Shown in pieces: positions 10,401 through 22,400 of a stretch of DNA of 64,000 nt. The translations under genes and the position numbers were made by a program. Position 1 is the first letter of the stretch, and each line of letters starts with the position of its first letter. This DNA is from Nematostella vectensis (Eukaryota; Cnidaria; Anthozoa; Actiniaria; Edwardsiidae): NCBI RefSeq assembly GCF_932526225.1, contig NC_064041.1, positions 7,399,042 through 7,463,041 on the forward strand. The letters run 5' to 3'. Below the pieces are notes generated by a model. The model searched no databases, was not told the origin of the DNA, and was given only the letters and a program-made list of their open reading frames with translations.

Positions 10401-13400
10401 CTTGCACGTGGGGGATGAGGGTTGGGACGAGTCTGATGAGCTATTTGCCTTTTTCACAAGCGTGCTTGCTTTTAGCTGGACTCTTCGTTTCTTGTCGGGA
10501 TCATTCTACGTAGACAGGATATAAATAAAAACAAGATATTGGTGTTAGTCACATGGATACCGAGATTCCCCGTCTAGTTCCCATATGTTTACACGTGCGA
10601 CACTAAGCCGCGCAAAGCAAAAAATCACTTCACATGAGTTTGCCACACATTTTCTGAGGCGAAATAACTACAATGAGGTAGTCTACATATTTGCAGCATT
10701 TTAAGTATCATCTAGGAGTATTAGGTGTGCGGAAAAAAATCAAGACGTGGGAGCCCTGTGACAAGAAAGCCTGTGAAGAAGGTTACTGTTTGTACTGCTA
10801 GTATAAGTAGTTACGAACCTCAGTGTTTTGATCAATGTCTTTTCTTCTCCTCGCTTCCAGATTGCCACGGACTTTAGAGGTGAGCTTTTCTTGACGTTCT
10901 GCCTCTGTCTAAAGACCAAACCAATAGCTTGTCACTTCTCAGCATACTGAAGGCTCAACTATGTTGCCATCTTTATGAAAAAATACCTTATAGAAGACAA
11001 ACTTTCTAAATCTACAAAATAAGACTTTCAGGGAAAGGGAAAGGGAAAGGGGAAAAAAGCCCTACAAACAGGGCAAGCTTCTGCAAGTGATGGCTGTCGT
11101 AACAAGTCATTTATCTTTTAAATATCATTACTCGGGCTACCTGTGGTAGCACAAGTCTAGGTTTACCTTTTCTATCCATGTCGAAAACTTGTAAGCCTGC
11201 AATGCTCAGAGGTCTGAAGTAAACTCTGCCTGAAAGCAAGGCGGCTTTTGTGGAAGACTCTTTTCGTTCGCAAAATTCGGAGGGACGCTCACTACTCACA
11301 CTAATGCACATGCTGTCTGCGATAGACCCACAATAAATAGGGCTTCTGGAATTACGCGCTTGTGCAGAAGCGAGTAATTTGGCTTTCTCCGCGTAAACCG
11401 CAAATTTCCGCATAATTCATGGTAATTTGGCTAAATTTTGAAAGACAAAACATTTAAGTGCACAGCTGATGTGTTCTTTTAATGACTAGGCGTTCTTTGC
11501 TAAATCGCGAAGGCCTAGGAATAATAATAAAATAAAAATTAACCTTTTCAAGTTATTTCGTGCTTTCCTTCGGTACAAAATGTAGTTTGGGCGTAACAGT
11601 TGATATTCCGTGTAATTTAGCGCGTAATTCAGTAAAGAATCCCGTAAAATTTTGTTTTTTAAGGAAACATGTATTGCAAAATCCCGCCTAATTTAGAGCG
11701 TAATGATTGATTTTCCGCGTAATTTAGCGAGTAATTTAGCAAAGAATCCAGCGTAATTTTTATTTTTTTCCGCGTAATTCCAGAAGCCCTGACTAAAAGA
11801 TGTGTATAACCGTATATATTGGCCAGGGTTGTTTCAAGGACTGTCTAGCATGTTCTATAACCAGATATTTGATGAAATTTGAATTGTTTTGCTATAAAGA
11901 GACTTGCTCCGCCTCGGCCTTCTTTCTCTGCAGCTCGTAGTACAAATATTTCTTAGTTCTAACAACTTCAAAGGACACGTGATTCCGAAACAAGAAGAGA
12001 ACCAATAACAGCGACAAAAAGTTTGGATAAGTTTTGTGTTTATTGTTTTGTATGCAATTTTGAACAGTGTCTCAAGAATTTTATCGCTCGTTAATCGCTC
12101 GCTATCAGTAGGGAGCATGTCTTATCCCAGTAAATAGTCAAATTATTACAAGAATGCTGGTCTCGTTATGCTAGATCTCATACTCTTCAGTATGTATAGC
12201 ACCGTATTACGGCGTAAAGCCCCCATGCAAACTGCGCCAGCACAAGCCAGCATTGCTAGCGAATTTTTGCTCAACTGACCACAAGACAAAGGAAATGTCA
12301 GAAAGTTCATTTCCCATTTTGACAATTCCTTTGTCCTATAGTCAGTCAAGCGGAAATTCGCCAGCAATGCTGGCTGGTGCTGGCGCAGTTTGCACGGGGC
12401 TTTTAAATGTACGAGCCCCCGAGGAAACAGCTCACCAGCAGTCAGCCAAGTATGGAAAAAGAAGAATGGACTCCGCTTCACGAGTGGTTATCAATGTACT
12501 TTATTTATAAGCTGGTTGGCTAGAGTTGTGAGGTAAGGATCTGTGTTCAAACATGGAGGTGAGGCGTATAATATTTATGGTGTAAAATCTGAGGAACATT
12601 ACCATACTCACCTGTAGTTTTTTTCTGAGGCTTTCGTGACTCAGCGCTGGTGCTTTTACAGGCTTACTCCTCTCCACCTCCCCCTGAGTAGACATTGGTT
12701 TCTCCACCATTTTCTGATCCTGACAATTCTCCTCACCCTCCCCTATGTTGTCACTAGCCCCGGTAGTCTTGGCTGCGCCTATCTCGGCGACTAGTTCCCT
12801 TGGTAATGCTGTGTTAGCACCAGCTTTTTTGCGTGCCTCCATGAGGACTTTTCGTGCGAGAAGTTTTATGTCTTCTTTACCCTCTGACGGCTCCTTTTCT
12901 GTGGATTCCTCCGTTTTAATTTCCTTGCAAATATTCTTGCCATCGGCCGGTTTTTGGTCCGATCCTGTAAAACAGCCATAATTGCAAAGTAATTTCTAAG
13001 TAATTTGAATTACAAAGTATCTCAAAAGTTATTTTTAACAACTATAAAAGTACATAAAAAGAACTTTGAAAGGAAAACAGAATAACCTTTCGCCGTAGAA
13101 GTCCGTAAGATCGCGCAGAGGAAAAAGAAAAATCTAGGAACATTTGGGATATCATTTTCTGCTGGGGATTTCTTTGAAATCATTTGACCCTGAGAAAACA
13201 GACATCCCCACGGAGGAGTTGGAGACCCTGGGGACTTAGAGGGTTTGGCCTTTCATTGCCAAAAGGATAAAAATGGTAGGAGGAAATTATGTAGTCGCAG
13301 AGAGAATGGAATAATTTGGAAACTGTAGTTTACAGCGTGTTGATATTTAATTTGCTTCTTTTGAAGTGAGGCAAACTAAAACTAAGGGAACTATTTGAAA

Positions 13401-16400
13401 AAAACAATAGGTTCTTAAGTGTACAATCAAACAGAGACAAAAAAGTATCTTCTACCCTGGTCAGAAAGCTATTATACAACGACACTCGTAAAACACACTC
13501 TCTGATTCGTCAAAGGTCCCTGTGTTATAAGAGGACACACGCTTGGCGTCAGCATGCATACATACATACATACATACACCACAATGAGATATTAACATCT
13601 TCTTTGTTGTTTATAAAATTTTTTGTGCGACGTCACAGCGTGTCATGAAAAACAGTCACGCTGGGTTATTTTTTGTTCAGGACACGCTGTGACGTCATCT
13701 GTGCATCTATTAGAGGACAGCCCTATGCAAAAATGAGATCTATTTGTTAAATGGCAAAGACTATACCTCGAGGTCCTTGTGTATCTTCTTTAGGCACTGA
13801 CTTTTCGGTTATGCTTGGTTTCTGGACAGGAGAACTTGTCCTTGGTGCGGGTGGAGCAGGCCTCTTTCCACGGGATGCGGGACTCACGCCTCGTGCGGGA
13901 CTGGCGCGTCCAGCGGGACTGGAAGCTCTTGCGGGGCTCGTTATTCTTGCGGGACTCGTTGTTCTTGCCGGACTCGCCCCGCCACTCAAGCTATCACCCG
14001 TTGACTCATTAGACTTCTTCCACTCGCTAAAGCTAGGGATGGGTGCTGCCCTTGGGGCTGGGACAGGTCGAGATGGGCCAGGTGGTCTGGACGGACGGTG
14101 TGCCTAATGTAAGCAGAAGGCGAGTAAAACTGACTTGTTAGATGTAAAAAGGAGACTAAATGCTTTTGTTATTACGGTATGCAGTAGTTAAAATGCTTTT
14201 GAATTTTCAGAGGTTGGGAGGAGCAAAATATCTTCTGTTAATTCTGCTGATTTTTAACGGGAAATATAAAAATATTTCAAAGTTGTAAAAGCAATGTGTC
14301 TATTGGAAGTTTTCTTTGAGGATGTGACTGATAATTTAGAGCGGATGATCTGCTGAATAGCGCGGATTCAAATTCTTTTGTTTCTTGTCAGAAGTGAGGT
14401 TTTCGTCAGCCCTCCAGAAGCAAACGGGCAATAATGCCGCTTTAAGACTACCTCTTGAATAAACATCTTTTCTTTAAGACCCTACTTTTGCTGAAGGTGC
14501 TTTTCAGTTACTTACACGGGATTGTTTAGCTGGTAGTCTAATGACCCAAGGGTCGTCTTCTTCTGGTTTAGCAGGAGATGTCGCTTCATCTGGCGGCTTT
14601 ATCTGCTGTGTTGATTTGTTTGTTGTTGCCTGGAGGAGAAGAAATCTTGCATTTATTAATCTACCTCTAGATTGATAGACTTGAAGGGACACATGCACAC
14701 GTGTACTAAGAACATTAAATAAAACACAAAATGGTGTGTAACAAAACAACATGAAATCTTCCTCTCTACTGTACTTCATTTACGGGTAAAAATATAAATG
14801 AAACAGTTTTCTGTTAAATGGACCATATGCGGAGGATCTAGTTGGTCTATTCTATGAAATTTCAAGGTTTGAGTAAACGTACACCTGCTCAGAAACCTAA
14901 AAGAACTATTTTCAATCCATTTCCATCCACTCTATGTGACACGTTCAAACAACAATATTGTATTTATCTGAAGGATCAAAGGTCCTTAGCAAACCTAAAT
15001 GGCTATTTCAACTGTTCAGCATAGTTATGCTAGCTGAAATAATGCTAAAAATCACTCTTTACCGTGCAAGTGCCCCTTAAAAATTTTTTGCTGATATTTT
15101 TTGACAAAATAAACAACAAGCATATCGAATAGTTTGGACCTACAACTTTTGTCTGTTATATACAAAATCCTTTAATTGGAACGCATACTATTAATATCAA
15201 AGCAAAGGGAGTCCTGTTTATTGGAGGTCAACTCTTAATAGTGCTGTCCCCAATTGTATACTTACACCATCAGTTCCCTTATTTGTTGCAGGTGACACCA
15301 CGGCCCCCTTACTCGTGTCCTTCGCTACTCCATCACCAGTCCTTGGGGGACTTGGTCGGTAAGGCGCTCCACGAGGCTTGGGTGCCGGCAACTTGACCCT
15401 TCGTCCACTGGCGGTCAACCTGTTCCGTCTGAACGCTGGGTCACTTGTCTTACGTTCCCCTTGTCCCATTCCAGGCGCCACACCCTTTTTAACAGGTTCC
15501 TCTACTTCATCTTCTTCGTCATCGAACGGATTATAAGCCTTCTTTTCAACTGGCTTTTTAGTACTTAACACCGGGGTTTTGGACATGGGTGGTGCCTGCT
15601 TTTTGTCCGATACGTCAGGTAACGGAGAAGGGGACGTGGCCTCGTCCTCAAATGGGTTATACCCGGGTCTCACAACGGCAGTCTTAGTGTTCTTCGTAGT
15701 TTCCGCCTCGGTTTTTATTTCAAGCTTGATCTCCTGAGGAGATCTCAAGCCTGTATCATCATCATCCTCGTCAAAGAAGGGATTGTACCCATCAGGTTTC
15801 CTAATATCGCTAATGATATCCGCAAGAGGGTTCTTCTCCTGTGGAGATCCCAAATCCTCATCATCATCGAATGGATTATAGTTCTCTTTAACGATCGAAT
15901 TCGCTTGTTTTGTACCCACCTTATTAGAGGTATTTATTGTACTTTCAACTTTAGTTTCGCATTTACCAGATTCTTTCGAGCTCATTGACTTAGCTGGAGA
16001 AAGACCACCACTACTTAAAGATACTGCCTTCCCTTTAGTTATATCGTCATCATCATCAATGTTATCATCGTCCTCAAAAGGGTTGTATATTGTTTGTCCC
16101 TTGGGCGCCGTTTTACCCACAACCTCATAAATACCTTTCACAGGCGAAGTTCCAGGGCTAATAGCTGATCCTCTGGCACTCGTAGTGTTTTTAACCTCAC
16201 CCTGTTTATTCCTTGTAGCATCCTCTGTTCCCCTCGCACTCAGAGATTGCGGAAAACTCTCATGACACACTGTTTTAGTAGAAGAGCCCACCTTTGGTGC
16301 ATAAACCTCAAACTCTTTGCTAAAATCTTTTAAAGAACTTCCATCTGAGTCATGTTTTTCTTCAGAGTCGCTTGGCTTGGGCGAATGCGAGTGTCTTTTT

Positions 16401-19400
16401 GCTTTAAAAAGTGAGAAAGATTTGTAGTGCTTTTGTGTGCTAGCTTGCGGTTTGTTAAAATGAGTGCGGATTTGGAAGAGGTATGTCATCACGGACAGCT
16501 TGTCTGGGACAGACATGATAGCCATGGTAGTCGGGTCCAGCAGACGTGGTATTCCAAGTCGCTCAAACTTGTCAAACGCCTGCAGCAAAATAAAGGATTT
16601 ATATTAAGACAAATCAAGACTATTATAAGCTTTAGTGATTGGCCAAGTCAGCCAAGGTGTCATCAATTAAATGTGACAGTTTTCCGAACTTCCAATTAAG
16701 CTGATTGTGAAATACTGATAATGACCTATGCAGCTATGCTATCAATTTTGGTGGTAGTGATTTTAATAACGATACATTTATTGTGCTGAAGATGGTGGTG
16801 ATGATGAAGATGACGATGATGATGATAATGGTGATAATTTTTATTGTGATGAAGATCGGGATGCTGATGATGATTGTCATCATGACGATGAGGATGACGA
16901 TAATGATAGTGGTTGTAATATTGATAATAACGATGAAGCTTGGAGATGGTGATGATAAAGATAATGATAATGATGGCTGTTACCATGGTGATATTCATAA
17001 TAAAGGTGACGCATGGAAATGGTGATGATGATGATTGTTAACATGGTGATATTGATAATAACGATGATGGGTGGAGATGGCGATGATAATGATAATGATG
17101 AAGATTGCTAACATGGTGATACTGAAAATAACGATGTGTGGAGATAAGGGTGATGATGATGGTAGTGTGCATATGCTATTTGTAAGACGCCCTTACCAAT
17201 TTGTTGTTCTCCTTGATGTTTTGAGGATCCAGCGAAGAAAAATCGCTGGGGAAGGATGGCAAACATGTTGAGCATAAGTTGTTTACAAACTCCAATACAC
17301 CACTCGATTTTACTAGCACTCACATGAGATCTGGGTGAAAGTGGTGAATGATTGCACAGAATGCCAGTCCATCACGCCAGGATGTTGTCGTATTTTTAAT
17401 CTTCACCCCTTTGTAGCCCTTGGTAACATTTTTACACCACTCTGAGATAAAAAATACAACCAACAGAATACACATGGCACACTTTCTCCCAGCTGATAGG
17501 ACTTTGTCAGGGGCGGCAGATGGGAAAGGGCAGGTGGGGGGAAATAGCCCCCTCCCTCGCTATTTTAAGCAGTTTATATTGTTTTGCATTTGGATTCCAG
17601 CATTTTAAACTTGAGTGTGCAAGCACATGCATTAAAAAAACCATCAGAGGGCCTTTGCCCAACAACTTTTTGTGCTGATACACCTTTTGTGTTTTATTAC
17701 ACAAATGCCAATCAATAATTTATAAGGTAGGGGGCTATGTCACCAGTCGCACAAGATGGCTTCTGACTAAAGTTGAAAATTTCCTTTGTGTTACGCTAAG
17801 GGCTATGACTGAGTAAACCGCTAACATTCAGACTAGTGTCTTTGCTGCACAAGAGTGAAATGAACACAGCAACACTTACTTAACAAGTCAGCTTCAGCAG
17901 CACTTTGGTTCTTGTCCTTCTCCTTAAAAAAGAGATAAAGATGAATCTTTTTAAAGATTCATGTCAATATTAAAATATTGACATTTAACGGCACTACCGG
18001 AAAAAACATGTGAAACCCACCAAGTCATTGTCCTCCTTGTCGTCAGTCATAGAGGTAGTACTTGTTGGCCTGCAAGGGAAGCACATGTTATAAGATGGTT
18101 GATGACCAATCCTACTTCAAGGGAATGGGGTAATCTAAGAGAGGGAGGGCCAAAACAAAAATTGAGAAAAAAATCAGATTTTTGGTGGGAAAGAGGAAGT
18201 ACCTGTTGGTCTGCAGAAGTACTGTACATGTAACAAAATGGTAAATGGCCAAAACTACTTAAAGGAAATAACATCTACGAGAGGTAGGGTGCAAACAGAA
18301 TGTAAGGATAAAAAAAAGAGTTTTAACTTAAAAATAAGTTAGGGTTGCTTATAAGCCATGTTGCAGGCAAATGCAAGGTATGGGATGGTGTTGGAAGATC
18401 TTGCCGAGATATACATATACCATACTAATGGTATTGTTTCTGACAACTATTTTCTGTAGTTTATTTCTTGTAAGTTAATTTAATAGTACAGTCCCTAGTG
18501 ACTCTGACCGCTTGCTATTGTCATCTCTGTGCTGCTCGTGAACCATATACTTGTTACTCTTGTCTGGAGGAGTGACAGATCTAGACCGCACTCTTTTGGC
18601 CTTTGTATGCCTGCCTTCAGATGCTATACTGCCAGTGTCACTGCCGCTGTCATGAGACGCCTCCTTTAGTTGGGCTGCCAATCATGCAAAACATATTTTA
18701 TATATAGACTGTCATGATTACCATAATGGGAAGATTTCTTTGAGGTCATGATTGGTGATGATAATAGTTGGTGATGATAATAGTTAGTGATGATAATAGT
18801 TAGTGATGATAATAGTTAGTGATGATAATAGTTGGTGACGATAATAGTTAGTGATGGTAATAATTGGTGATGATAATAGTTAGTGATGATAATAGTTAGT
18901 GGTGATAATAGTTAGTGATGATAATGTATAATAGTGATGATAATAGTTAGTGATGATAATAGTTGGTGATGATAATAGTTAGTGATGATAATAGTTAGTG
19001 GTGATAATAGTTAGTGGTGATAATAGTTAGTGATGATAATAGTTGGTGATGATAATAGTTAGTGATGAAAATAGTTAGTGATGATAATAGTTAATGGTGA
19101 TAATAGTTAGTGATGATAATAGTTGGTGATGATAATAGTTTGTGATAAAAAAAGTTAGTGATGATAATAGTTAGTGATGATAATAGTTAGTGATGATAAT
19201 AGTTGGTGATGATAATAGTTAGTGATGATAATAGTTAGTGGTGATAATAGTTAGTGGTGATAATAGTTAGTGATGATGGCATGATAGGCAATGGTTCGAT
19301 GCTAAAAATGATAAACATGATTACATTACTTGGGATACGATAGCAAAGATTAGTTACAGTCATAGAAGAAATGGTGATAACGATCATGATAGCATTTTGG

Positions 19401-22400
19401 TGATTATCTTGTTGTCAATGATTACACTGTTGTTGTTGATGACAATGTTGTTGTTGATGATGCTGTTTTTGCTGATGATGATTATGTTGTTGTATAATTT
19501 ACCAGATTCAAGGCAAGCTATCTGAAACTGAACAGTACCATGTTCTTACCAAGAGAGACATTGTCAGCCTGGGTGCGGACACGTGAGTGATGTGGCTTGC
19601 GGAGCGGCTGAGGGGTTGATACTACAGGCTCAATCTCAAAGTCTGCCAGGCTCCCAATCTCATTGAGACTCATCATGCTGCCGATGCTCATCATGTCCTC
19701 ATCCCTAGAATAAAAGGTGTCATTCATTATATGTCAGGGGCGGATACAGGGAGGTGGTTTGTTTGGATATCCACCCCCCCCCCTTTTTGAGTAAAAAAAA
19801 TAATTGAAAGTCACTTTGTTTGAAGAAAATAAATGTCTGAGGGACGGGATATACTGTTATACTGTATACTTGTGCTTTGCCTGCTTGACTTTACGAAGCA
19901 ACAAATCCAATTCAGCGTGAAGTATTGTTAGATCTATGTGACCTACTAAGAACCACTGGATCAGTTATAAGCTGTCTATTCAGCCATCATCCACCCCCAT
20001 TTTGAAACCTTGGATCTGCCCCTGTATGTTGTTACTTATTCAGGCCTGATTATTGTAAGGTAAAGACCTTTGAAATCACAGCTTCTGTAAAATATTATAG
20101 CTTAAAAATTAAAAAAAGTAAGACCAGCGTAAATGCAAGAACAAACTGCTTTTTTTTATGTAACTGTTAGATAGAGACAAAAGAGATGGAAAGATTTTAC
20201 ATATAATTTAGGAAAAGCCAGTACTAACACTAGTCGCCATTCCATTATTAGTGTTATGTAAAAAGCACTTTACTTTGTAATTGAAATAAAAATCATAGGG
20301 GAAAACTTTTGTGTTTTTTTTTTCATGCACAATACATATATAAATAATTATAAAGAGGATTTAGCAGGCTTGAAAAAGAGTACAAATCGACAAATGTCTA
20401 CTATGTATTCTAGTGAGTAAGCATCTAGAAAATGTGAGCACATGCAGTACTTTTTGGGGGGAATTTTGTCATCTATGTATGTACAGTAGATCCAGATAGA
20501 CAGGGCTTAACTATGCACACTTCATGCCAGATTCCATTTTTCATAACCTTTATTTTCTTATGTTTTCCTTACCTTCCCTGTCACTAAAAGAATTTATACA
20601 TCAGACCCCAAAGGCTTTTGGCTCTTATAGGGCCTGAACCTACATGTCACGTTGAGCAATAAATAACTTACGTTGCTTTCCCCTCCTTAATGAGCACACA
20701 CGACAACTTGAGGTCCAAACTGGCGTAAACCAGCTTCTTTGATGTCAGCTTGAGCTTAAGGGAGACATCACGCTGGGTGGACTCTACACTTGCATAGTCT
20801 ACCATGTTTATGTTGGCATAGGCAATGGGCTTTCTGCGCCCTCCAGTGGATTCCTAGGGGTGTAACAACAAGGTGGGATTAAATTCAGTTATTAAAGCCA
20901 CATTGTCACCAGTTTACTTCAGGTCGATTATGTAATAATCTCTGATGATTTTTAACGGAAAACGTGAGAAATATTTCATAATTTTGAAAGTAGTGTGTTT
21001 CATTGGAAGTTTCTTTGAGGATGTGATGGATAATTCATAGTGGATGGCCTGTTTAATATCTCAGATTTTAATAGATTCTTTTGTCTTTTAACGGTTGAGG
21101 TTTCCGTCGGCTGTAGCCTAGGGAGTTCATCAGGCTTATTACAGAGATAAAAAAAAAAACAAGAAAGAAAGAAGGCAGAGACTGATTTTTGTTTTCCTTT
21201 AAATCACATTGTGGGTGCAATCTTGGATTTTTTTAGGGAAGAAATGAAATATGTTAGTTTAGTTTTCCTTCTGCTCTGCCATGTATGTACTGTAAATGTA
21301 GCAAAAGCCTCTTTTTTCTAGGGTTTATTTTACATTTTAAATATGTAATTGCATCTAACGAAAAGAATGCAAGAACTTGCAGCTGTACTTACATCCTCGA
21401 TAAGAAACGTCCACTCCTTGTCTTCAAATCTACTACCAGGCCTTGAATCCTGAAAGAGGCTCAAAAAATGATTACACATACTGTAAATGATCTAATAAAT
21501 GCCAGGGGTGTTTATTAAATTTTGATGGTCCGAGGGGGGCATTCAATTGATAGGAGGCATTTATTAGAGAGGGGCATTCTTTACAAACTATAACAATACT
21601 GCAGTCAGGTTTTAGTAACAGTCAGGGTCACTTTAAATTATAGCCTGTGTAGCAAGTGTTACTGACAGTTTGCAAGTCTCAAACCTGTAGAAGCCAAACT
21701 CAGATTAATTCAATTTGATTTATATTAACGAAATTCCTATGTCATTTGTTTTTTAAGCTATGAGGAAGGGTAGGGGGTTTGTTAGAGAGGGGTATTCATT
21801 ACAAATTTGTAAGCTTAGGGGGGTGTTCATTAGATAGGGGCCATTAATTGGATCATTTACTGTAATAATTATAAACAGTAATGCAAACATAATAATTTTC
21901 TGTTGAGTAGTTTTCAATCACTTATAAAACAATACAGAATAAAAATCAATAATATGTATAGTATACAGCAACAACCTTATTCTCTGGATTTTATTGTTAG
22001 ACTAAACTAAAAACCAAATACAGTGATCACAGAATTGTATCATAACATTGCTGTAAGATAAATATTTATTACCTGATATCATGAACAAATGCAAAACCCA
22101 CCTGATAAAGGGTGACAGTGATCTCAATGTCCTCTGGCTCTGGCCACACGACCACACCTCTAAATGGGTTGGCTATACCTGGATGCCATGACTGAAGCTA
22201 CAGCACAGACAACAAAAATTACATAACCTATGAAGTCTGAAAAGGCATGAGCCTACAATATTACAAACAAGTTACTTCATCAAGAGCTTTGTTAAGTACA
22301 AGCAGTCTAAAGGTTTGAAAACAAACAACAAGTTGTTTAGGCTCAAAATTACAGAACAAACAACAAAAAGTTACGGATTTAGTCTAAGAGGTGTAAAGTT

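Larger units (their letters stand above)
8010..10908 (-). other. EHBP1: EHBP1 exons 16-20: repeat-bearing linker
   Basis: Exons: 10908-10819, 10505-9787, 9473-9139, 8325-8270, 8057-8010. Exon 17 contains about nine 10-residue repeats of the form [10 protein letters not shown] (30-bp units, about 9890-10125). Exon 18 has two polyproline tracts ([19 protein letters not shown]), possible SH3 or profilin ligands. Exon 20 encodes one more acidic NPF motif (NPFEDEFE). Phases carry from exon 16 to exon 20 without a break. Confidence 0.85.
12612..16579 (-). other. EHBP1: EHBP1 exons 12-15: end of CH domain, NPF-rich and SPAR-repeat region
   Basis: Exons: 16579-15266 (1,314 bp), 14629-14516, 14103-13767, 12964-12612. 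Exon 12 opens with the last CH helices ([36 protein letters not shown]). It then carries five YNPF motifs, each followed by an acidic run, the usual EH-domain ligand form. Exon 14 has a proline-rich start followed by about seven SPAR/SPAG-type repeats. Exon 15 is charged and ends [15 protein letters not shown]. All junction phases agree (0, 0, 1, then 0 out of exon 15). Confidence 0.88.

Noticed and set aside
12146-12510. ORFs on both strands around 12.3 kb
   Set aside because: They read the two arms of a palindromic MITE.
16726-17271. Met/Ile-rich and His-rich ORFs between EHBP1 exons 12 and 11
   Set aside because: They arise from GAT-rich simple sequence.
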